A stretch of 64,000 nt of DNA. It comes from Novosphingobium kunmingense (lineage in GTDB: Bacteria > Pseudomonadota > Alphaproteobacteria > Sphingomonadales > Sphingomonadaceae). Of the stretch, positions 18,587 through 26,387 are shown piece by piece. Position numbers and translations under genes: made by a program. The DNA is taken from contig NZ_PHUF01000005.1 of NCBI RefSeq assembly GCF_002813245.1, positions 186,001 through 250,000 on the forward strand, read 5' to 3'. The notes beneath the pieces were generated by a model. That model was given only the letters and a program-made list of their open reading frames with translations. It was not told where the DNA came from and searched no databases. Position 1 is the first letter of the stretch. Every line of letters starts with the position of its first letter.

Positions 18587-20466
18587 TCGAAAGCCTGCTT
18601 ATCGCCAACCGGGGCGAGATCGCCTGCCGGATCATCCGCACCGCGCGGGCGATGGGCATCCGCACGGTCGCGGTCTATTCCGATGCCGATGCCAAGGCGC
18701 TGCACGTGCGCCAGGCAGACGAGGCGGTGCATATCGGACCTTCGCCGGCGCGCGAAAGCTATCTGGTCGGCGAAAAGATCATCACCGCCGCCAAGGCCAC
18801 GAATGCCCAGGCGATCCACCCCGGTTACGGTTTCCTCTCGGAGAACGCCGACTTCGCCCAGGCGGTGATCGACGCGGGCCTGATCTGGGTCGGCCCTTTG
18901 CCCGAATCCATTCGCGCAATGGGTCTGAAGGATGCGGCGAAGGAACGGATGATCGCCGCCGGGGTGCCGGTGACGCCGGGGTATCTCGGCGCGGACCAGT
19001 CGCCCGAACGCCTCCAGCGCGAGGCCGACGCGATCGGTTACCCGGTGCTGATCAAGGCGGTCGCCGGCGGGGGCGGCAAGGGAATGCGCCGGGTCGAGAG
19101 TGCGGGCGAGTTCGCCGACGCGCTCGATTCGTGCCGCCGCGAGGCCGCGTCCAGCTTCGGCAACACCGACGTGCTGATCGAGAAGTACATCCTCTCGCCG
19201 CGTCACATCGAGGTCCAGGTGTTCGGCGACAGCCACGGCAACGTGGTCCACCTGTTCGAGCGCGACTGTTCGCTACAGCGCCGCCACCAGAAGGTGATCG
19301 AGGAAGCCCCTGCGCCGGGCATGGACGCGGCCACGCGCGAGGCTATCTGCGCCGCTGCCGTCCGCGCGGCGAAAGCGGTCGATTACGAAGGCGCGGGCAC
19401 GATCGAGTTCATCGCCGACGCCTCGGACGGCCTGCGCGCCGACCGCATCTGGTTCATGGAAATGAACACGCGCCTGCAGGTCGAACACCCGGTAACCGAG
19501 GAGATCACCGGCGTCGATCTGGTCGAATGGCAATTGCGCGTGGCCAGCGGCGAGCCGATCCCGCTCAAGCAGGAAGACCTCGGCATCAACGGCTGGGCGA
19601 TCGAAGCGCGGCTTTACGCCGAAGATCCCGCGAAGGGCTTCCTGCCCAGCACGGGGCCGCTAGACCATCTGCGCTTGCCCAGCGGCAAGGCACGGATCGA
19701 TACCGGGGTGGAGGAAGGGGCGGCGATCTCGCCGTTCTATGACCCGATGATCGCCAAGGTCATCGCTGCGGGACCGGACCGCGCCGCATCAATCGCCAGT
19801 CTCGAAGAAGCCGTGTCGTCGGTCGAGGTCTGGCCGGTGCGGACCAACGCCGCGTTTCTTGCCCGCCTTCTCCAGGACGCCGATTTCGTTGCCGGTGCGG
19901 TCGATACCGGCGCGATCGACCGCAAGCTCGAAGTGCTCACCAGCGAACGGCCCATCTCGGTCGCGCTGTTCAAGGACGCGATGGACAAGCTGGTCCTCGC
20001 CGACGCCAATCTCGGCCGCCTGTTCTCCGATCCCGCGTCGATCCCCGGTTTCCGGCTAAACGCGCCGAGGTCCTTCAACGACGGGCTCTACGTGGATGGG
20101 CACCACGTCACCGACTATCCCGACAACGACCGCTTCAGCACCGCGGCCTATGCCGTGGGCGGGGCAATCGCGATCGGGTTCCAGGACGGGCAGGCCCATG
20201 AGCTGTCGCTGGCCCGGCGTGGCGGTGGCCACCATTCCGCTCACGACGGCGATATTCTCTCGCCCATGCCGGGCAAGGTCATCGCGGTCGAGGTGAGCGA
20301 GGGGCAGGCGGTGATCAAGGGCCAGAAGCTCCTGACGCTCGAAGCGATGAAGATGGAGCACACGCTGACCGCGCCGTTCGACGGCACGGTGGCCGAACTT
20401 TCCGCCCAGCCCGGCGCGCAGGTCCAGGTCGAGGCGCTGCTTGCCCGGATCGAGGCGTCGGCTTGA
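18583..20466 (+). CDS. liuD: 3-Methylcrotonyl-CoA carboxylase, biotin-containing (alpha) subunit
   Basis: 627 residues. The biotin carboxylase part opens IESLLIANRGEIACRIIRTA and carries the ATP-grasp glycine loop GGGGKGMRRV, followed by the catalytic EMNTRLQVEHPVTEE. The biotin carboxyl carrier domain is C-terminal with the biotinylated Lys590 in EAMKMEH. It carboxylates biotin with bicarbonate and ATP and serves the beta subunit upstream. The ATG overlaps the stop of the preceding gene (ATGA). The next gene, a LacI-type regulator, starts 66 bp later. Confidence 0.93.
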   Translation: MIESLLIANRGEIACRIIRTARAMGIRTVAVYSDADAKALHVRQADEAVHIGPSPARESYLVGEKIITAAKATNAQAIHPGYGFLSENADFAQAVIDAGLIWVGPLPESIRAMGLKDAAKERMIAAGVPVTPGYLGADQSPERLQREADAIGYPVLIKAVAGGGGKGMRRVESAGEFADALDSCRREAASSFGNTDVLIEKYILSPRHIEVQVFGDSHGNVVHLFERDCSLQRRHQKVIEEAPAPGMDAATREAICAAAVRAAKAVDYEGAGTIEFIADASDGLRADRIWFMEMNTRLQVEHPVTEEITGVDLVEWQLRVASGEPIPLKQEDLGINGWAIEARLYAEDPAKGFLPSTGPLDHLRLPSGKARIDTGVEEGAAISPFYDPMIAKVIAAGPDRAASIASLEEAVSSVEVWPVRTNAAFLARLLQDADFVAGAVDTGAIDRKLEVLTSERPISVALFKDAMDKLVLADANLGRLFSDPASIPGFRLNAPRSFNDGLYVDGHHVTDYPDNDRFSTAAYAVGGAIAIGFQDGQAHELSLARRGGGHHSAHDGDILSPMPGKVIAVEVSEGQAVIKGQKLLTLEAMKMEHTLTAPFDGTVAELSAQPGAQVQVEALLARIEASA

Positions 20467-20532
20467 AAAGACCCGGCCTTAGCGCCTAGAGGCGTTTAGG
20501 GGCGCCTCACGGGCGTGGGCGAAGGACGATCG

Positions 20533-21591
20533 ATGGCCAACGAAGCCGATCAACTCAAACGGTCAACCAGGCGCACGCGGGCGACCTCGTTCGACGTGGC
20601 CGAACTGGCCGGCGTCAGCCAGTCGACCGTGTCGCGCGCGCTGGCCGGTGATCCGGTGGTCAGCGAGCTGACCCGCGAAAAGGTCAAGCGCGCGGCCGAG
20701 GAGCTGAACTACTCGATCGACCAGAACGCCACGCGGCTGCGCACCGGGCGCACCGACGTGATCGCGGTGGTGGTGATCTGCCGTCCGGGCGAACTGAAGG
20801 GCGACATGAACCCCTTCTACTATTCGCTGCTCGGCAACATCTGTTCGGCGATATCGGCGGCGGGATGCGACGCGCTGACCTCGTTTCAGGACAGCGCTGC
20901 CAACCTCAACGGCTACTACGAGCGCAACCGCCGCGCCGACGGCCTGATCGTGATCGGCACCGCCGAGAATACCGAGGCCTGGGCCCACTTTCGCGAAGTG
21001 GCCGAAAGCGGGGCCAACATGGTCTGCTGGGGCGCGCCATACCAGGATCAGAACTGGGTCCGCTCGGACAATGTCGCGGGCGGCGAGATCGCGGCGCGGA
21101 CGTTGCTCGAAAACGGGTACCAGAACAGCGTCTACATCGGATCGGTCACCTCGCTGCAGCGCCAGTACGCCGAACGTTTCGAAGGGTTCTCGCGCGCGAT
21201 GCGCTCCGCCGGGCACACTCCGGTGATGGTCCAGATCGACCCCAGCCTGTCGCGCATCGAGCAGGGCCACGAGGCCGTGCGCAAGATGATCGATACCGGC
21301 ATGAAGTTCGACGGGATCTTCGCCGCCTGCGACCAGATCGCACTGGGCGCGATGCAGGAACTGCAGGCCCAGGGCCTCTCGATCCCAGACCAGGTCGGGG
21401 TGGTCGGGTTCGACGGGATCAACGCGGGCGAACACGTCGTGCCGCCGCTGACCACGATCGAACCCGATCTGCCGTTGGCGGCCGAGTTGCTGGTCAAGCG
21501 CCTGAAGGCAATGATGGCCGGCACCCCGAGCGACGAATGGCTGGTGCCGGTGCGCCTGCTCGCCCGGGGCAGCGCGATGCGCGCCGCCTAG
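20533..21591 (+). CDS. LacI-family transcriptional regulator
   Basis: 352 residues with the LacI headpiece at ~20-75 (VAELAGVSQSTVSRALAGD) and a periplasmic-binding-type effector domain ending in the family's VVGFDGINAGEHVVPPLTTIE. The ATG at 20533 has AAGGA six bases upstream. It follows the leucine-degradation genes on the same strand and is convergent with an M20 hydrolase gene, overlapping it by four bases. LacI proteins mostly sense sugars; the target here is not evident, and no clear operator was found nearby. Confidence 0.88.
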   Translation: MANEADQLKRSTRRTRATSFDVAELAGVSQSTVSRALAGDPVVSELTREKVKRAAEELNYSIDQNATRLRTGRTDVIAVVVICRPGELKGDMNPFYYSLLGNICSAISAAGCDALTSFQDSAANLNGYYERNRRADGLIVIGTAENTEAWAHFREVAESGANMVCWGAPYQDQNWVRSDNVAGGEIAARTLLENGYQNSVYIGSVTSLQRQYAERFEGFSRAMRSAGHTPVMVQIDPSLSRIEQGHEAVRKMIDTGMKFDGIFAACDQIALGAMQELQAQGLSIPDQVGVVGFDGINAGEHVVPPLTTIEPDLPLAAELLVKRLKAMMAGTPSDEWLVPVRLLARGSAMRAA

Positions 21592-22805
21592 GCGAAACCG
21601 CGCGCCAGGTAGCGTTCAGCCAATCCCGCCAGCAACGCGGCGCCGCGCGGCAGGGCGCTTTCGTCGAGCACCATGCGGGTCGAATGGATCCCTTCGCAGG
21701 CTTGCCAGTCGGCCCCTTCGTGCGCGACGCCAAGGAACAGCATCGCACCGGGCACCTGTTCCAGCACATAGCTGAAGTCCTCGGCCCCCATGATCGGCCG
21801 GGCCAGGGAGTGGAAGGCATCTGCGCCGAACAGATCCTTTGTTACCGCTTCCCCAAGGGCGACGGCGCGCGCGTCGCAGACGGTGACGGGAAAGCCCGGG
21901 GTGATCGTCACATCCGCGCTCAGTCCGTGCGCGGCGCAGACGCCGTCCGCCACGCGCTTCACCATCGCAGCCAGCCCCGCGCGGTTCTTCGCCGAGAGCG
22001 AGCGCAGCGTGCCGCGCATCGCGGCAAAATCGGCGATCACGTTGTGCGCGCTGCCCGCCTCGATCTTGGCGACGGTGCAGACGACCGGATCGTGGGCGTC
22101 GAACTGGCGGGTAACCGCGCTTTGCAGGGCCAGGACGATCTCAGCCGCGACCGGCACCGGATCGGCAGAGAAATGCGGCATCGAAGCGTGGCCGCCGCGC
22201 CCGCGCACGGTGATGTCGAACATGTCGGCCGAAGCCATCAGCGCGCCCGCGCGCCCGGCGATGAGGCCGTGCTTCGAATTGGGCATGACGTGGAGCGCGA
22301 AAGCCGCATCGGGCAGCGGCGTGCCATCCGGGCCGCCGCCGATCAGCCCGTCGTCGATCATGAAGCGCGCGCCATGGTGGCCTTCCTCGCCCGGCTGGAA
22401 CATGAAGCGCACTTCGCCCGCAAGGCTGCCGGCGCGCGCCGCCAGCATCCGTGCCGCGCCGGCCAGCATGGCGACATGGGCATCGTGGCCGCAGGCGTGC
22501 ATCGTCCCGGGAATGGTCGAGGCGTATTCGAGCCCGGTTTCCTCGGGCATCTGCAGCGCGTCCATATCGCCCCGCAACAGGACGCTGCGCCCGGCCCCGG
22601 CGCCGCCCTTGAGCGTCGCGACAAGGCCCGTGGTCGACGGACCTTCGCGCCAGGTCAGCGGCAGGTCGGCCAGCGCCGCGCGGACCTTGTCGCGGGTCAG
22701 GGGCGTGTTGAGGCCAAGTTCCGGCTCGGCATGGATCGCGCGGCGCAGCGCGATCATCTGGCCCTGAAGGGCGCGGGCGTCTTCGATCAGCGATTCGTGC
22801 AGCAT
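21588..22805 (-). CDS. M20-family amidohydrolase (hippurate/N-acyl-amino-acid hydrolase type)
   Basis: 405 residues. Metal-site motifs of the M20D group: LRGDMDAL (Asp), HACGHDAH (His, His) and FQPGEEGHHGA (Glu). Such enzymes split amides of amino acids such as hippurate, N-acetyl-diaminopimelate or indole-acetyl conjugates; the substrate cannot be told from sequence. No signal peptide, so cytoplasmic. Single gene, not part of a visible operon. Confidence 0.88.
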   Translation of the reverse strand: MLHESLIEDARALQGQMIALRRAIHAEPELGLNTPLTRDKVRAALADLPLTWREGPSTTGLVATLKGGAGAGRSVLLRGDMDALQMPEETGLEYASTIPGTMHACGHDAHVAMLAGAARMLAARAGSLAGEVRFMFQPGEEGHHGARFMIDDGLIGGGPDGTPLPDAAFALHVMPNSKHGLIAGRAGALMASADMFDITVRGRGGHASMPHFSADPVPVAAEIVLALQSAVTRQFDAHDPVVCTVAKIEAGSAHNVIADFAAMRGTLRSLSAKNRAGLAAMVKRVADGVCAAHGLSADVTITPGFPVTVCDARAVALGEAVTKDLFGADAFHSLARPIMGAEDFSYVLEQVPGAMLFLGVAHEGADWQACEGIHSTRMVLDESALPRGAALLAGLAERYLARGFA

Positions 22806-22857
22806 GGGCTCTCCGCCAGGGGGGCTGGCGGCATGATACCCGGCGCTGGCCCGGCGT

Positions 22858-23763
22858 CTAGGCTGCGATGCGCGCCGCGATGCGCTTTGCCGCGGCGTTA
22901 TGGGCGTTTACCGACACGACCAGCAGCAGGTTCAAGGCGACCGCCTGATAGAGGAAATAGTACAGCGGGCTGCCGGCCAGCATCGACAGTCCCAGCACGA
23001 CCGCGCGCGGATTCGGGCCGAGGATCTTGCACAGCCGCAGCAGTGGCGGCGCTTCGGCTCGGACCGCATCGGCAATCTCGGCGAGGCGGGCCGGATCGCC
23101 CCTGGCCGCTTCGACTGCCGCGTCGATCCGTAGGGCGTGCGGGGTCATGCCGTTGGCCAGCGCCAGATATCCGCTGACCAGGCTTGCCGCCCAGCTGCGC
23201 GAGGTGGCCGATTCCGCCCGGCCATGGCTCGAGCGCAGCCAGGGCATGCCGTAGACCCAGTACTGGTACTGGCGGCGCTGAACCTCGACATGGTTGGCCT
23301 GAACCGCGTGGCCGATCCCGGCGATCCACATCAGAGTCCAGCCCGGCCAGCCGCCCCAGAACCCGCCTTCCGCAGTCAGGATCCAGCCAAGCACGAGATA
23401 GAGCACCACGTGGCTCAGATAGTCGCACAGCCCGTCGACCATCTCCCCGATCGGGCTGGCCCGACCGGTCAGCCGCGCCAGATCGCCGTCGGCGCCATCG
23501 ACCACGTGCCAGCTCATGTGCAGGGCCATGCCCAGCGCCGCGCTCAGCGGATACCACGGCTGGGCATAGGCGGCCGCGGCGAGGATCACCATGATCGCGC
23601 CGCAGACCGAAACCATGTTGGGGGTGATCGGCGTCCTGGCCAGTTGCCGCGCCAGTTGCCAGGCCAGCGGGTGATAGAGGTGGAAGTTGAGCGCATCCTG
23701 CAACTCGCGCGGGCGCATCGGCCGTTTCGGCGCGGGTTTGAGCGACGTTGTTCCCGAATCCAC
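22858..23763 (-). CDS. CDP-alcohol phosphotransferase, possibly inositol-specific
   Basis: About 301 residues from a GTG at 23763 with AGAGG upstream; the frame is open to 23859. The CDP-alcohol phosphotransferase signature is complete: DGDLARLTGRASPIGEMVDG then CD, that is DGx2ARx8Gx3Dx3D. Several membrane helices follow. The enzyme joins an alcohol or phospho-alcohol to a CDP-activated partner. Its neighbour, divergent across ~230 bp, makes inositol-phosphate, and a nucleotidyltransferase follows that, so this could be a di-myo-inositol-phosphate-phosphate synthase-like or inositol-lipid-forming enzyme. Family is firm, substrate inferred. Confidence 0.82.
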   Translation of the reverse strand: MDSGTTSLKPAPKRPMRPRELQDALNFHLYHPLAWQLARQLARTPITPNMVSVCGAIMVILAAAAYAQPWYPLSAALGMALHMSWHVVDGADGDLARLTGRASPIGEMVDGLCDYLSHVVLYLVLGWILTAEGGFWGGWPGWTLMWIAGIGHAVQANHVEVQRRQYQYWVYGMPWLRSSHGRAESATSRSWAASLVSGYLALANGMTPHALRIDAAVEAARGDPARLAEIADAVRAEAPPLLRLCKILGPNPRAVVLGLSMLAGSPLYYFLYQAVALNLLLVVSVNAHNAAAKRIAARIAA

Positions 23764-23991
23764 CCTTACCGACCTCTTCTGGCGTGCCCCTTGCTCAGCG
23801 CATAGCGTCATCGGGCCTGCAGGCAATGCTTTGCGAATGGTTTTGCACGCGCTATTCACCGTAGTTTCAGCGTGGAATCGCCATTCGGCTTGACGGCAGG
23901 CCGCTCAATTGCTTTGGACTGCGCCACGTTGACGCCAGAACCGATGGAACCGCGCAGGCGTCACTATTAACGATAAGGGATCGAATCGCAC

Positions 23992-25092
23992 ATGAAGCCC
24001 ATCAAGGTCGCCATGATTGGCGTTGGGAATTGCGCCAGTTCACTGGTTCAGGGGGTTGCCTACTATCGCCAGAACAACTCGTCCGAAGGGCTGATCCACG
24101 ACAAGATCGGCGGCTACGGCGCGGGCGACGTGGACTTCGTGCTCGGCATCGACGTCGATGCGCGCAAGGTCGGCAAGGATATCTCCGAAGCGATCTTCGC
24201 CGCGCCCAACAACACCACGGTTTTCATGCCGCAGGTTCCGCAGACCGGCAACAAGGTCATCATGGGCAAGACGCTGGACGGCGTTGCGCCGCACATGACC
24301 ACAGTCGGCGACAAGGGCTTCATCCTTGCGGATGCACAGGAAGCGACCAAGGAATCGATCATTGCCGCGCTCAGGGATTCGGGCGCCGAGGTGCTGCTGA
24401 ACTTCCTGCCCGTCGGTTCGCAGGACGCGACCGAGTTCTACATGGAATGCGCGCTCGAAGCCCGCGTTGCCGTGGTCAACTGCATGCCGGTGTTCATCGC
24501 CAGCCGCCCCGAATGGGAAGTCCGCTTCCGCGATGCCGGCATCCCGATCGTCGGTGACGACATCAAGGCCCAGGTCGGCGCCACGATCGTCCACCGCGTG
24601 CTGTCGAGCCTGTTCGCCGCCCGCGGCGTGACGGTGGAGCGCACCTATCAGCTCAACACCGGCGGCAACACCGACTTCATGAACATGCTGGACCGCCAGC
24701 GCCTGGGTTCGAAGAAGGAATCGAAGACCGAAGCCGTGCAGGCGATGCTCGCTTCGCGCCTCGAGGACGAGAACATCCACGTCGGCCCGTCGGATTACGT
24801 TCCCTGGCAGAAGGACAACAAGCTGTGCTTCCTGCGCCTTGAAGGCAACCAGTGGGGCAATGTGCCGATGAACCTGGAACTGCGCCTCTCGGTCGAGGAC
24901 AGCCCCAACTCGGCAGCCTGCGTCATGGACGCGATCCGCTGCTGCAAGGTCGCTCTGGAACGCGGCGAAGGCGGGGCCCTGATCGGTCCGTCGGCCTACT
25001 TCTGCAAGCATCCGCCGCAGCAGTTCGTCGATGACCTCGCCGCCCAGATGGTCGAGGAATACGTCGCCGAAACGCCCCTCGCGGCCGAATAA
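23992..25092 (+). CDS. ino1: Inositol-3-phosphate synthase (myo-inositol-1-phosphate synthase)
   Basis: 366 residues, the size of the bacterial/actinobacterial class. The NAD fold begins VAMIGVGNCASSLVQGV. The active-site stretch runs GDDIKAQVGATIVHR followed by NTGGNTDFMNM, and the conserved lysines of the aldol-cyclase mechanism are in this region. It converts glucose-6-phosphate to L-myo-inositol-1-phosphate with internal NAD cycling. RBS AAGGGA lies 15 bases before the ATG. It is followed by a terminator and then a nucleotidyltransferase gene, which may be transcribed by read-through. Confidence 0.94.
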   Translation: MKPIKVAMIGVGNCASSLVQGVAYYRQNNSSEGLIHDKIGGYGAGDVDFVLGIDVDARKVGKDISEAIFAAPNNTTVFMPQVPQTGNKVIMGKTLDGVAPHMTTVGDKGFILADAQEATKESIIAALRDSGAEVLLNFLPVGSQDATEFYMECALEARVAVVNCMPVFIASRPEWEVRFRDAGIPIVGDDIKAQVGATIVHRVLSSLFAARGVTVERTYQLNTGGNTDFMNMLDRQRLGSKKESKTEAVQAMLASRLEDENIHVGPSDYVPWQKDNKLCFLRLEGNQWGNVPMNLELRLSVEDSPNSAACVMDAIRCCKVALERGEGGALIGPSAYFCKHPPQQFVDDLAAQMVEEYVAETPLAAE

Positions 25093-25115
25093 GCGTCAGC
25101 AGACAGACAAGCGAG

Positions 25116-25143
25116 ACGGCGCCGGGCAACCGGCGCCGTTTCC
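25116..25143 (+). terminator. Hairpin after the inositol-phosphate synthase gene
   Basis: ACGGCGCCGG, loop GCAA, CCGGCGCCGT then TTTCC. A strong 10-bp stem with a short T run, only 17 bp before the next start codon; it may attenuate rather than end transcription into the nucleotidyltransferase gene. Confidence 0.7.
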
Positions 25144-25159
25144 GCATCCGGACCATCAT

Positions 25160-25909
25160 ATGGACGCTCTGATCATCGCCGCCGGGTTCGGGAGCCGCCT
25201 GCGCGACCTGTCGGATTCGAAGCCGCTGACCCCCGTGGCCGGGGTTCCCCTATTGGAACTGGGCGTGCGCCAGGCCAGGGCTGCCGGCGCGGGCAAGGTG
25301 GTGATCGCGACCGGGCACGAGGCCGAACGGCTCGAGGCGGCGCTGCCCGCCCTGGCGGCGCGCTGCGGCATCGCAATCGAACCGGCGCGGGTCGAGGACT
25401 GGTCCAGGCCCAACGGCTGGTCGGTCATGGCCGGCGCCGCGCGGATCGATGGCGACTATCTGCTGATGATGGCCGACCACATCTTTTCGGGCGGGATCCT
25501 GGCCGGACTCGCGCAGCAGGGCGGGGCCGACCGCGGCGTCACCCTGGCGATCGACAGGCGCACCGGCAATCCGCTGGTCGATCCCGACGACGCGACCTGG
25601 GTCGAAACCGACCTGCGCGGCTTTATCCGCACCATCGGCAAGACCATCCCGACTTATGACGCGGTCGATTGCGGGGCCTTTCTCGCCACGCCCGAACTGG
25701 CCCGCGCCATCGGGGCGGCGATCGCCTCGGGCAAGGCAGGCAGCCTGTCGGACGGTATGCAGGCCCTGGCCGATGCGGGGCGGGCCGCGACCTGGGACAT
25801 CGGCGCGGCCTGGTGGCTCGACGTCGACGATCCGCGTGCCCACGCCCTGGCCGAAGACCAGGCGCCGCGCGAACTGGCCGACGTCTACGCCGCGATCAGG
25901 GGTACTTGA
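25160..25909 (+). CDS. Sugar-phosphate nucleotidyltransferase (MobA-like NTP transferase), possibly CTP:inositol-1-phosphate cytidylyltransferase
   Basis: 249 residues. The nucleotide-binding start MDALIIAAGFGSRL is the GxGxRL-type loop, with the acceptor lysine in DSKPLTPV; the metal-binding Asp is in LMMADHIF, and WWLDVDDP supplies the second metal Asp. It transfers a nucleotidyl group to a phosphate, and the adjacent synthase makes inositol-1-phosphate, so CDP-inositol is a reasonable product. The assignment to inositol rests on context only; NDP-sugars or nucleoside-phosphocholine remain possible. Its end overlaps the convergent DUF2141 gene by 14 bp. Confidence 0.8.
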   Translation: MDALIIAAGFGSRLRDLSDSKPLTPVAGVPLLELGVRQARAAGAGKVVIATGHEAERLEAALPALAARCGIAIEPARVEDWSRPNGWSVMAGAARIDGDYLLMMADHIFSGGILAGLAQQGGADRGVTLAIDRRTGNPLVDPDDATWVETDLRGFIRTIGKTIPTYDAVDCGAFLATPELARAIGAAIASGKAGSLSDGMQALADAGRAATWDIGAAWWLDVDDPRAHALAEDQAPRELADVYAAIRGT

Positions 25910-26387
25910 CCCGGATCCGCGTCAGGAGTCCGGGCTTGGGCACACTGAGCCGCACCGACGCGAACGACGGCAGCCCGACGACGGTCGACGGGTTGTTGGT
26001 AAAGCCGTAGCCTTCACGAGGCAGGCCGATGCCGCTGCGGTCGAACTGCTGGTCGCCGTCTTCGTCGTGATAGATCGCCAGGGCCCAGACGCCGCGCCCG
26101 GGCAGGTACACGCAGCCGCGCGTTTCGCCCTGCTGGGCGGGCATCCGCATCACGCCGACCGATCCTCGCTTGACCAGAAACCGCGACCGATCGTCGGCAT
26201 AGACGGTCACCGCGACCAGCCCGTTGCTGCTGCGCACCCCGCTGACCGAAACGTGGATCCAGGTATCGCTGACCGGACCGACGCAGCCGGGCGGAGCGGC
26301 TTCGGCCTGCGGGATCGGCGCCGCTGCAGCCAGCACCGCGCCGCCTGCGACAAGCAAGGCCGCGCGCTCAAGTGCCCTGGCGATCAT
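25896..26387 (-). CDS. DUF2141 secreted protein at the end of the RiPP operon
   Basis: 163 residues. Signal peptide (LERAALLVAGGAVLAAAAPIPQAEA, cleavage after an Ala), then a compact domain with the DUF2141 hallmark YHDEDGDQQFD and GLPREGYGFTNN. The function of the family is unknown. The ATG overlaps the stop of the ABC exporter (ATGA), so the protein is translated together with it. This ties an extracytoplasmic protein to the RiPP export locus; whether it acts on the product is not known. Confidence 0.85.
   Translation of the reverse strand: MIARALERAALLVAGGAVLAAAAPIPQAEAAPPGCVGPVSDTWIHVSVSGVRSSNGLVAVTVYADDRSRFLVKRGSVGVMRMPAQQGETRGCVYLPGRGVWALAIYHDEDGDQQFDRSGIGLPREGYGFTNNPSTVVGLPSFASVRLSVPKPGLLTRIRVKYP

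Noticed and set aside
23890..23951. Two TTGACG boxes upstream of the inositol-phosphate synthase gene
   Set aside because: No matching -10 at proper distance; promoter not assigned.
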